Below, in pieces: positions 53,538 to 64,000 of a stretch of 64,000 bases of DNA. Under the pieces are notes generated by a model. The model did not search any database. It was not told where the DNA came from and worked only from the letters and a program-made list of their open reading frames with translations. Within the stretch, counting starts at the first letter, position 1. Each line of letters starts with the position of its first letter. Source of the stretch: Coriobacteriaceae bacterium. Its GTDB lineage: Bacteria > Actinomycetota > Coriobacteriia > Coriobacteriales > Coriobacteriaceae. Both the position numbers and the translations under genes were made by a program. The stretch is taken from contig CABJBO010000004.1 in NCBI GenBank assembly GCA_902363875.1, positions 1 to 64,000 on the forward strand, given 5' to 3'.

Positions 53538-53585
53538 AAAAAAAGACCCCTTGTCCGCGGCTCCAAAGGAGCGGGACAAGGGGTC
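53538..53585 (-). terminator. Terminator after groEL
   Basis: GACCCCTTGTCC and GGACAAGGGGTC form a perfect 12-bp stem with an inner GCTCC/GGAGC pair, followed on the minus strand by seven T residues. Confidence 0.92.
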
Positions 53586-53665
53586 CCAATCTAACCGAGG
53601 ACGTTCCGGAGAGAAACCCCGTCACGCCCCCGGATTCCCGGTGGGAGTTCTAGACCTTGTCGGCC

Positions 53666-55381
<1,716 letters not shown>

Positions 55382-55399
55382 TCAGAGATTCTGACGAGA

Positions 55400-55693
55400 C
55401 TAGGCCTCGACAACAGCGTAGATGTCGTCGGCGCGCATCAGCAGATACTTCTCGCCGTCGACCTTGACCTCGTTGCCACCGAACTTACCGTAGATGACAA
55501 CGTCACCGACCTTGACGTCCATGGGGATGCGCTCACCCTTGTCGTTGACCTTGCCGGCACCAACGGCAACGATGGTGCCGCGCTGCGGCTTCTCCTGGGC
55601 GTTGCTGGCGATATACAGACCAGAAGCGGTCTTCTGCTCGGCCTCGTCGGGCTTGACCAGAACACGATCTGCAAGCGGCTTCAAAGACGACAT
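55400..55693 (-). CDS. groES: 10 kDa co-chaperonin GroES
   Basis: The 97-residue protein begins LKPLADRVLVKPDEAEQKTA, has the mobile loop up to SGLYIASNAQEKPQRG, VVAVG-type IVAVGAGKVNDKG and the end GEKYLLMRADDIYAVVE. It caps GroEL. AAGGAGGAG precedes the ATG. The leader upstream (55694-55850) holds a perfect AT-rich palindrome, CAAAAAAT-CTT-ATTTTTTG, at 55803-55821, whose role is unknown. Confidence 0.97.
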   Translation of the reverse strand: MSSLKPLADRVLVKPDEAEQKTASGLYIASNAQEKPQRGTIVAVGAGKVNDKGERIPMDVKVGDVVIYGKFGGNEVKVDGEKYLLMRADDIYAVVEA

Positions 55694-55802
55694 GCTTGTC
55701 TCCTCCTTTTTGGGCCGCGTGGTTATGCCACGCGAATTAACCCTTTTTGTTTGCGTACGCGTTGAATGGTACCCACGAATGGCGGGTTATACAACACGGA
55801 GT

Positions 55803-55821
55803 CAAAAAATCTTATTTTTTG
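55803..55821. promoter_or_regulatory. AT-rich palindrome upstream of groES
   Basis: CAAAAAAT and ATTTTTTG flank CTT. It lies about 110 bases before groES and about 155 bases before the divergent small membrane protein gene. Neither the CIRCE nor the HspR (HAIR) consensus is present. Confidence 0.35.
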
Positions 55822-55976
55822 GCACTTAGATTTTCTGAATGTCGGAGGATAACTTATGCGCAGCCCCAAGGCGGACCGGAAAGCATGAAGTTTTAGCGCG
55901 GCAACTTTGTGAATCAGCTTCTCAAGACTACAATCCTCCAGATGAAATATGCCCGGATGAGAGGAAGGGAGGGCAG

Positions 55977-56345
55977 ATGACTGATGAGCTGAGCACCTCG
56001 GCATGGCGAGATATAGCACCGAATCGCGATGCACGCGACTCCATGCCGCCCGTTCGCACTCGCCTGCTCGCCCTGGCTCTCGTCTTCGCCCTTCTCGCGG
56101 TAACCATCCTCTCCCCCATCGCAACCGCCCATGAGTTGCATCATGACTGCACCGGCGCGGGCTGCACCATCTGCGCCGAGCTCGCCGGCAATCTGTCGAT
56201 CGCCCGTGGCGGTGACACCGTCCCCGTGGGCGCGACATCGTTCATCACCCTCTTGCTGATCTCCGCCCTAGCCGTCATCGGCACCGAGCGATCTTCATAT
56301 GCCCCGGTCACCCTATTATCCCTCAGGGTCCGTCTGGACGATTAA
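55977..56345 (+). CDS. Small membrane protein with HDC/CxxC metal-ligand loop
   Basis: The 122-residue protein has two hydrophobic helices (LLALALVFALLAVTILSPIA and SFITLLLISALAVIG). Between them is a loop AHELHHDCTGAGCTICAEL with three histidine/cysteine groups suited to bind a metal. GGGAGGGCAG precedes the ATG at 55977; the frame is open 46 codons further upstream. A remnant of a metal-binding lipoprotein gene follows directly, so a role around metal uptake is likely. I do not know a named family for it. Confidence 0.62.
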   Translation: MTDELSTSAWRDIAPNRDARDSMPPVRTRLLALALVFALLAVTILSPIATAHELHHDCTGAGCTICAELAGNLSIARGGDTVPVGATSFITLLLISALAVIGTERSSYAPVTLLSLRVRLDD

Positions 56346-56443
56346 CGGCTCCCAATTGAATCAAATAGCTACCGCGTGCCACAGCGGCATCGCCTTCGGC
56401 CGTCGGCACCCCGACGCAGCCGTTTTCAATTCAGGAGCAATCT

Positions 56444-56679
56444 ATGGACAACCGAATCTACCGTCGCCATCCCAAGCGGCGTCCTATTCGTCACCGTGGC
56501 CCCATGGCGGCGGCATATATGCCCCTTTTAAGTGCGGTCTTTGCTCTCGCCGCTTCTGACGACAATGCGTCCAGCTCGACCCCGTCGAGGGGCTCACTGA
56601 CAAACAGCTTAAAGCCGGCGAGGATTACCCACCCATCATGAACGACAACCTGGAGAAGCTCGTGAAGACGCTGAACTAG
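56444..56679 (+). pseudogene. Remnant of a ZnuA/AdcA-like metal-binding lipoprotein gene
   Basis: The 5' part (ATG at 56444 after TCAGGAG) encodes a signal-like segment, MPLLSAVFALAAS, in which the lipobox cysteine position reads serine (TCT; TGT is one change away). In another frame the 3' end encodes LDPVEGLTDKQLKAGEDYPP and MNDNLEKLVKTLN, the typical last 30 or so residues of zinc/manganese ABC transporter binding proteins. The 250 or so residues expected between them are missing. A large internal deletion plus a frame change is the simplest explanation. Confidence 0.72.
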
Positions 56680-56697
56680 GAGTAAGGAACAGAGACG

Positions 56698-58762
56698 ATG
56701 AAGATGAGCATGAAGGATCTGAAAAGCTGGATGACCGACCATCCCTACCCCCGTACGCTGGCAACGATCGGCGGCGCATCGATATGCTCGATGCTCGCCC
56801 TCGAGCTGCCCTCCAACCATGAACTATGGAAGATGCAGGCCGGACCGGCACTTTTGGAGCTTTTGCTCATCTTCTGCTTCTTGTGCCTGTTGTTCTATCT
56901 GCCGCACCGCCGTAAGACCCCCGCAATCGTTGGCATCGTTGCGCTCGCCAGCATCGGTATCGCCGAGTACTTCGTAATCACGTTCAAATCGATGCCCATC
57001 CAACCCGGAGACCTGTTCGCCCTCTCGACCGCTGCGACGGTCGCCGGCAGCTACACCTATGAGCTCAGCACTTTCTGCTTCATGGGGCTTGCCGCCGCGG
57101 CCTTGGGAATCGCGCTTATCGTCCTCATTCCGCGTGATGCATGTGGGCGACCGCCGCGCCGCGCATCGGAAACGTCCCCCGAGTCCATCGACCATGCGAT
57201 GTCTGCGTCCTTGAAATCGAAGGACTCAAAGGCGTCTCCGGCAACCGAGGGGACATCGACAGCGCCGAGGGAGCATCCAGTCGCAACCAAATCCAAACTC
57301 CCCCTCTCCGTCGACCGTCGTACCGCACTTGTTGCCGGAGCCGCACTGGGGGCGCAGGCCTTCATCAGCTATTACGACACCTTGGGCATCAAGCTTCATA
57401 CCTGGAAGCCCCTCGAAAGCTATTACAGTCAGGGGTTTCTCCCCACCTTTATTTCGAGCGCGCAAAAAAATGGTGCCGCCTAAACCCAAGCACTACAAGA
57501 GCGGTGAGGCCTCGGCGATCATCAAGCGCCTTGCCGCGCGCTGAAACGCGGGCACGAACGGCATCGCCGACTCCTCCCGTGCCGCTGCCGTCGAACAGTT
57601 TGACCAGCTCAAGCCCTCAGTCATCTGCATCATGAACGAGTCCTTCGCCGACCTTTCAATCTTTAACGAACTGGGCTGTGGCTATAAGGGGCCCGAGCGC
57701 TTCAAAGCCATCGATAACGCGCTTCTGCAGGGAGTGAGCTACACGAGCGCCTTCGGTGCCGGCACCTGTAACAGCGAGTTCGAGTTCTTAACCGGACACT
57801 CCATGGCATTCCTGGGCGCTGGCGTCTACCCGTTCATGAGCTACAACCTGGCCCCGAGCGAGAACCTCGCCCGTCAGTTCAAGAGACTCGGCTATCGCAC
57901 CGTGGCCATGCACCCCAACCACGCCACCAACTGGAATCGCGAGAACGTCTTCGCGGACATGGGATTCGACGAGTTCCTCTCGATCGAGGACTTCGCCGGC
58001 GCACCCGAGCTCTGCCGCAAGGTCACCGACGCCGCCACCTACGACAAGTGCCTCGAGGTGCTAAAGCAGAGCGACCAGCCGATCTTCATCCACGACGTGA
58101 CGATGCAGAACCACTCCGCCTATGACACGGGCTTGGTGCCCACCGACCAGCAACTGCACCTTGCCGTCGAAGGTGTGTCCGACAAAGTTATCACCTGGAC
58201 CAATGAATACTGCTCGCTCATGGAAGCGTCCGATGCCGCCTTCGCCGCCTTCCTGGAAAAGCTGCGTGATCTCGACCGCCCCGTCGTCGTAGTGATGTAC
58301 GGCGACCACCAGCCGTTCTTCACCGACCGCTACAACGACCTCTACTTTACCGATGAGGACGATGCCACCCATACCGAGCGCATCTGGCAGACACGCTATG
58401 TGGTCTGGGCGAACTACGATGTCGCCGGCAACGCACAAACGAGTGGGGAACTCAACACAAGCATCAATAACGTCGGCGCACTCGCACTCAATGCCATCGG
58501 TGCCCCGCTCACCGCCTACCAACGCGCACGCTTGCAAAACCGAGCGCACATGCCGGCGATAAACGTGGTGGGGGCGCAGGATGCGCACGGCGTTTGGTAT
58601 ACAGCCGAGGCCAAGTACGTTCCCGCCAAGACCGCTAACGCGCGCGATCGCCTGGACCGCATGCAATATCGTAAGCTCTTCGACCACGAAGGCTCGGTCT
58701 TTGCCACCCATAAGCAGGCGGCCGCCAACGAAACCGACCCCAACGCAGCTCCGGGAGCCTAG
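56698..58762 (+). pseudogene. LTA-synthase-like sulfatase gene, frameshifted and interrupted
   Basis: Residues 1-150 of the first frame (56698-57483) encode four or five membrane helices (LLELLLIFCFLCLLFYLP, IVGIVALASIGIAEYFVI), as in LtaS-type proteins. After an A7 run at 57466-57472 the protein continues in another frame (VPPKPKHYKSGEASAIIKRL), meets TGA at 57542-57544, and goes on in that frame with KPSVICIMNESFADLSIFN, AGTCNSEFEFLTGHSMAFLG, TVAMHPNHATNWNRENVF, HDVTMQNHSAYDT and VVMYGDHQPFF. These are the catalytic motifs of the family that makes glycerol-phosphate wall polymers. With two independent lesions it is unlikely to give a full product. Confidence 0.85.
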
Positions 58763-59295
58763 GGTTGACCAATCTCGGGCCCGGTATTCAGAAAAGTCAG
58801 TGCAGCAAAATCGCGATGCGGACAGCGACTTGGGCATGGTTTTCGCCGCTCGCACGGGTCCCCTGGGGAGCAGCGTGCATTTTTGGGAGTTTTCAGCAGG
58901 CCAGGACGGCTGCATACGCGCCGGACACACCATATTGGTCCCAAGAACGCCTTTGACCGGCGATTTGGGTCGACGGGCAAACCCCGTCAGGACAAAAAAG
59001 CGTGCCTCGCGCCGCACCGGACCCCAAAATGACGTCGATCTCCGCAATGCCACCCGACTGCAGCGGCACCGGCAGAGCTCACGGTGCTGAATACTCCATT
59101 TTTTGCACGGCCCAGGCGGGGGTACATCAGGACCGGAAAGAACATCTCAACTTTTTTTGCAATCTGCAACTGGAAGTATGCAAAACGCTAAGAGAAAGCA
59201 TCGCCGATGTCCCAATTGAGCGCGCGGAGCAGCAGCGCTTCCACCCTGTGCCCAAATCCAGCAGAGAGGGGACGCTCCTAACGAACCCCCATCGG
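58763..59295. other. Intergenic stretch without a recognised gene
   Basis: About 530 bases between convergent genes. No frame has a ribosome site or family motif. A GAGGGGACGCTCCTAACGA word near 59263 resembles the GTCCC words near 28508. It could be degraded coding DNA, but I cannot name a source. Confidence 0.45.
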
Positions 59296-59348
59296 CAAAC
59301 AAACGCGGCTCGAGCGCCATCCCAAAATATGCTGCCCGAGCCGCGTTT
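59296..59348 (-). terminator. Terminator after the amidohydrolase gene
   Basis: AAACGCGGCTCG and CGAGCCGCGTTT are a perfect 12-base inverted repeat with a 24-base loop, followed on the minus strand by GTTTG. Confidence 0.78.
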
Positions 59349-59366
59349 AACGGTACGGCATGAATA

Positions 59367-61004
59367 TTAGCGCTCGTAGATTAAGTTGCCCGCCAGGTAG
59401 GTGGCCTGAACCTTGGTGGCTTGCAGCTCTTGGGGGTCGATGGTGAGCGGGTTTTGGTCCAGGACTACCAGGTCGGCGTATTTGCCGGGCTCTAGGCTGC
59501 CGAGGTTTTGCTCGTCGCCCGCTGCGTACGCGCTGCCAAGCGTGTAGCTGCGCAGGGCCGTTGCCGCGTCGATACGCTCGCTCGGCAGCCAGCCGCCCTC
59601 GGGCCAGTGGCTGCGGGGATCTTGGCGTGTGATAGCCGTGTAGAGCACGTTCATGCTGGTAACGGCCGTGATGGGGCTGTCGGTACCGAAAGCTTGACGG
59701 ATACCGCGCTGCTGATAAGTTGCGAACGGCCACATGATGCGGCTGCGTTCCAGGCCCAGGTCGCGCTCCGGGCCACCCGGGTCGAGCGTGATGTGGCAAG
59801 GCTGGCTCGAGGCAATGACGTTGAGCTTGCGCAGACGATCGATGTCCTGAGGCAGCAGATTCTCCAGGTGCTCAAGCGTATTGTGGCCGTGCTGGGGCAA
59901 GCCGTAGAGCTCTGCCGCCTCCTCAAAGATATCGAGTGCGGCATGGATGGCACCGTCGCCGATAACGTGGATGCGCACGGTATGGTCACGCTCGGCTGCC
60001 GCCAAAACCAACTTGCGCATACGCTCGACAGGGACCGTCAGGCGGCCCTGGTCGCCCGGGAAGCGCGGGTTGGTATAGGGCTCAGTGAGGTATGCGGTAT
60101 GCTCGCTCGACACGCCGTCGAAGAACTGTTTAAAGCCTGGCGCCGAGAGCAGCGCGTTGTTCGCGTAGCGGGTCTGGAGTTCTTCCAAGCGCGACTGGTC
60201 ATCCAGCAGCGTGGGAAACAGATGGGCGCGGATGCCCAGCTTGCCGGAGGCCTGCAGCTTGTCGTAAACATCGTCGCGAATAAAGTCGCAGCCCGGCATG
60301 GGCATGAGCGACATATCGCAGATTGAGGTGATGCCTTGCTCGGCCATACGCTTCATCTGGTCGGCGTAAGCGCTCGCGATGCGGTCCTCGCCCAGCCACT
60401 CCAGGCAGCGCGGCAGCAGCTGCATAGCAGCCGCCTCGTGGGCGATACCCGTAAGCTCGCCATTTGCATCTTTGTCGTAACTGCCACCCGCCGGAGGCTC
60501 GCTGTCGCGCGTAACGCCGAGCGCCTCGAGTGCGCGGCTGTTGAGCCACAGCGTGTGCCCGTCGCCCGAGTACATAACGCAGGGACGATCGGGGAATGCC
60601 GCATCGAGCGACGCCTTGGTAGGGTGCTCGGGCGGGTCCCAACGGTAGTCGCGCCAGCCCTGCGTCACAACCCAGGCGTCATCGGGCAGGTCCTGGGAAA
60701 ACTCGAGCGCATGTTGCACCAGCGCCGCCTCGGACGTACCCATATCCATGAGCATGTATGGCGAGGAACCGACCGAGGTATGGAAGAAGTGCAGATGAGC
60801 GTCATGGAAACCGGGGCAGACAAACTGCTCGCCGTAGTCGATAACCGGCGTGGCGGCAGGCGCGGCGGCGATCACGTCATCGGGCGCACCGACTGCGACG
60901 ATACGGTCGCCTGCGATGGCAATCGCCAGCTCACGGGCAGTATCGATGCCGTCTTGCGCGGTAAAGACGTTCTTGGAGCGGATAATCCGATCGATATGTT
61001 GCAT
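59367..61004 (-). CDS. YtcJ-like metal-dependent amidohydrolase
   Basis: The 545-residue protein belongs to the amidohydrolase family 3 group. The metal site begins VCPGFHDAHLHFFHTS (near residue 61), and further ligands are in VRIHVIGDGAIHAALDIF, NTLEHLENLLPQDI and FGTDSPITAVTSMNVLY. The end LGSLEPGKYADLVVLDQNPL is the usual beta-sandwich return. Substrates of this group are mostly unknown and include formamide and N-substituted amides. A GGGG-containing site lies 6 bases before MQHIDRI (61004); two ATG codons just upstream are alternatives. It is divergent from the M20 gene, which may share its regulation. Confidence 0.87.
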   Translation of the reverse strand: MQHIDRIIRSKNVFTAQDGIDTARELAIAIAGDRIVAVGAPDDVIAAAPAATPVIDYGEQFVCPGFHDAHLHFFHTSVGSSPYMLMDMGTSEAALVQHALEFSQDLPDDAWVVTQGWRDYRWDPPEHPTKASLDAAFPDRPCVMYSGDGHTLWLNSRALEALGVTRDSEPPAGGSYDKDANGELTGIAHEAAAMQLLPRCLEWLGEDRIASAYADQMKRMAEQGITSICDMSLMPMPGCDFIRDDVYDKLQASGKLGIRAHLFPTLLDDQSRLEELQTRYANNALLSAPGFKQFFDGVSSEHTAYLTEPYTNPRFPGDQGRLTVPVERMRKLVLAAAERDHTVRIHVIGDGAIHAALDIFEEAAELYGLPQHGHNTLEHLENLLPQDIDRLRKLNVIASSQPCHITLDPGGPERDLGLERSRIMWPFATYQQRGIRQAFGTDSPITAVTSMNVLYTAITRQDPRSHWPEGGWLPSERIDAATALRSYTLGSAYAAGDEQNLGSLEPGKYADLVVLDQNPLTIDPQELQATKVQATYLAGNLIYER

Positions 61005-61171
61005 GGGCATCCCCATCTCTGGCAGGAAATTCAACACCCCCGAGTGTACTCCCCCGCCTCGGTTACAAAATGCCAAGCGGCAAACGGCAGCTTTGCCAGG
61101 CCAAGTGGCAGGTGGCATACTGGAAAGAGCTTGTACGATTTTGCGATAAACCAGTAAGGAGCAAATCGACT

Positions 61172-62635
61172 ATGACGAAGACCAAGGCACAGCAGATTAT
61201 GGCGGCGACCGAGGCTCGTGCGGCTGACGACGTCACCGCAGCCATCCAAGATATCGCCGCCGAGTTTGAACCCTACATCATCAAGCAGCGTCGGCACTTC
61301 CATAAGCACCCGGAGCTGAGCCTCGTCGAAGAGCGCACGACTTCTGACATCGCCAACCAGCTCGACGCCATGAATATCCCCTACGAGCGTCCCCTTAAGA
61401 CGGGTCTGGTGGCGACCCTTCGCGGCACCGCGCACGACGCCTATCGCGAGGACGGCACGCCGCGCCGCCGTATCCTGCTGCGCGCGGATATCGACGCCCT
61501 GCCCGTCACCGAGCAGACCGGCGAGGAGTTTGCCAGCGTCAACGAGGGCTGCATGCACGCCTGCGGCCACGACTGCCACATCGCCATGATGCTCGGCACG
61601 CTGCAAATCCTGCGCCATATGACCGACGACATCCACGGCGAAGTCCGCATCGTCTTCCAACCCAGCGAGGAAAACGGCCAGGGCGCCAAGCTCATGATCG
61701 GCACGGGCGTGCTCGACGGCGTCGATGGCGCCTACGCCGCGCACATCTGGAGTGAGGTCGACGCCGGCACCGTGAGCTGCGAGCCCGGACCGCGCATGGC
61801 CAATACCGACTGGTTCCGCATCGATGTTCGCGGCACCTCATGCCACGGTGCCATGCCCCAGCGCGGCCACGACGCCGTTATGGTGGCCGCCGAGATCGTC
61901 AATGCCCTGCAGACCATCGTTTCGCGCGAGATCAGCCCCTACGAGCCGGCCGTCATTACCGTCGGCGAGCTGCACGGCGGAACCGCGCGCAACGTTATCG
62001 CCGGCACGGCCTACCTCGCCGGCACGGTGCGCACCTACGGAGATTCGACCCACGAGGAAATGCCGGAGCTCATGCGCCGCATCGTGGAGCATACCGCGGC
62101 CGCCTTGGGCGCCGAGGCAGAGCTCACCGACTACACCATCGCCAACTACAAGGTCGAAAACGACGCCGCCTCGAGCGAGCGTTGTCGTCAGGCCGTGGTC
62201 AAGTGCCTGGGTGCAGCCGGCGAAGGCCATTATCGCGGCACACTTTCGGGCGAGGATTTTTCGGAGTACCTGCGCCGTGTACCGGGCGTGCTCGCCTTTG
62301 TAGGTACGCGCAACCCCAAGATTGGCGCCACGTACGCCCAACATTCCTGCTTCTACAAGATCGACGAGACTGTGCTGGCAAAGGGCTCCATGGTGGCCGC
62401 CCAGTATGCCATCGACTTTTTGGCCGAGCCCACGCAAGAGGAGCTCGACGGCCCCGCGATCACCGCGGTCGCCGAAACCAACCCCGACCTGGCCGCCAAG
62501 TTGCGCTCTGCCAAGGCAACGACCGCCGAGGCTCGCGACGCCATCCATGACGCCCGCACGGCACGCCATGCCGCGATCAAGGGCATCCACGATGCACGTG
62601 CCGCCGCTCGCCGCGAGGAGAAGCGCGGCGAGTAG
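61172..62635 (+). CDS. M20-family amidohydrolase
   Basis: The 487-residue protein has the family start RRHFHKHPELSLVEERTT, LLRADIDALPVTEQTGEEF, the metal-binding HACGHDCHIAMMLGTLQILR and FQPSEENGQGAKLMI. The dimerisation domain has CHGAMPQRGHDAVMVAAEIV and GGTARNVIAGTAYLAGTVRT. This is the aminoacylase/IAA-amino-acid hydrolase type. After residue 400 there is an extra charged, Ala/Arg-rich helix (KLRSAKATTAEARDAIHDAR) of about 55 residues not usual in the family. TAAGGAG precedes the ATG at 61172. Confidence 0.9.
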   Translation: MTKTKAQQIMAATEARAADDVTAAIQDIAAEFEPYIIKQRRHFHKHPELSLVEERTTSDIANQLDAMNIPYERPLKTGLVATLRGTAHDAYREDGTPRRRILLRADIDALPVTEQTGEEFASVNEGCMHACGHDCHIAMMLGTLQILRHMTDDIHGEVRIVFQPSEENGQGAKLMIGTGVLDGVDGAYAAHIWSEVDAGTVSCEPGPRMANTDWFRIDVRGTSCHGAMPQRGHDAVMVAAEIVNALQTIVSREISPYEPAVITVGELHGGTARNVIAGTAYLAGTVRTYGDSTHEEMPELMRRIVEHTAAALGAEAELTDYTIANYKVENDAASSERCRQAVVKCLGAAGEGHYRGTLSGEDFSEYLRRVPGVLAFVGTRNPKIGATYAQHSCFYKIDETVLAKGSMVAAQYAIDFLAEPTQEELDGPAITAVAETNPDLAAKLRSAKATTAEARDAIHDARTARHAAIKGIHDARAAARREEKRGE

Positions 62636-62680
62636 TCGATTCGCGGCCATCTCGCAGTCATAGCCACATCGCGATATCAA

Positions 62681-62716
62681 AGCGGGGGCGGACGTTTCGA
62701 CACGTCCTCCCCCGCT
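62681..62716 (+). terminator. Terminator after the M20 gene
   Basis: AGCGGGGGCGGACGT and ACGTCCTCCCCCGCT pair with one mismatch around a 4-6 base loop. Only a short T tract follows. It lies between convergent genes and may work in both directions. Confidence 0.75.
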
Positions 62717-62775
62717 CATTTGTCAAGCGCTATTTCTACCGTTTCTACCCCGTCCCCAAATGGCAGGTGGCAGGG

Positions 62776-64000
<1,225 letters not shown>

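Noticed and set aside
55694..55976. CIRCE or HspR operator before groES
   Set aside because: No TTAGCACTC-N9-GAGTGCTAA or CTTGAGT-N7-ACTCAAG pattern is present. Only an unrelated AT-rich palindrome is seen.
57466..57472. A7 run as a phase-variation switch of the sulfatase gene
   Set aside because: A separate TGA at 57542 in the downstream frame would still block translation, so decay is the simpler reading. Sequencing error at the run cannot be excluded.

Overview
The window reads as core chromosome of a high-GC, Gram-positive-type gut actinobacterium, most likely the class Coriobacteriia and close to Collinsella. This is inferred from the gene content and order seen here: a class-II asnB, an arginine cluster argC-J-B-D, disA next to ispD-ispF-cysS-rlmB, and a MurE without the diaminopimelate motif. 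No database search was possible, so the taxonomic call is an inference. Most genes lie on the minus strand.

Layout. 1-2 kb: ECF-type sigma factor and its membrane anti-sigma factor. 2.1-3.7 kb: palindromic repeats and a collapsed leucine operon, in which a leucine-rich leader peptide and attenuator survive but leuA and leuB are fused, truncated remnants. 3.8-8.3 kb: translation core (rplA, rplK, nusG, secE, tRNA-Trp, rpmG, tuf, then tRNA-Met, tRNA-Thr and tRNA-Tyr). 8.3-12.9 kb: an accessory stretch with more palindromes, a DUF262/DUF1524 restriction-like gene, tRNA-Thr, and a single-chain HTH-HipA kinase behind a very long inverted repeat. 12.9-18.5 kb: rae1/yacP-like NYN nuclease, rlmB, cysS, ispF, ispD, disA. 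18.6-21.3 kb: manganese riboswitch with mntP, then a hipBA module with a clear palindromic operator. 21.4-31.6 kb: pepD-type dipeptidase, clpC, DUF2798 protein, ThrE-type exporter, lysS with an extra C-terminal tRNA-binding domain, greA, tatA. 31.7-40.7 kb: tRNA-Pro, ispE, veg, dtd, rdgB, rph, murI, a HAD phosphatase, murE, asnB.

40.9-41.7 kb: tRNA-Val followed by about 186-bp tandem units that each copy the tRNA 3' end, then an AT-rich segment with terminal inverted repeats. 41.8-46.8 kb: arginine cluster. 46.9-51.3 kb: two tandem flavin split-barrel proteins and a riboflavin-type ECF transporter under an FMN riboswitch. 51.5-53.5 kb: a 645-residue protein of unknown function with a TerB-like middle. 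53.6-55.7 kb: groEL and groES. 55.9-58.8 kb: a small HDC/CxxC membrane protein and two decayed genes, a metal-binding lipoprotein and an LTA-synthase-like sulfatase. 59.3-62.7 kb: two divergent metallo-hydrolases. The window ends inside a zinc-ribbon membrane protein gene.

Working picture: three MEP-pathway genes (ispD, ispE, ispF), envelope genes (murI, murE, tatA, secE) and translation genes form the stable backbone. Accessory modules sit between backbone blocks, often beside tRNA genes. The strongest leads for new biology are the unknown 645-residue protein, the HTH-HipA gene with its 28-bp-arm inverted repeat, the five-copy palindrome family, and the tandem tRNA-3'-end units. The clearest evolutionary story is stepwise loss of leucine synthesis with the attenuator left behind.
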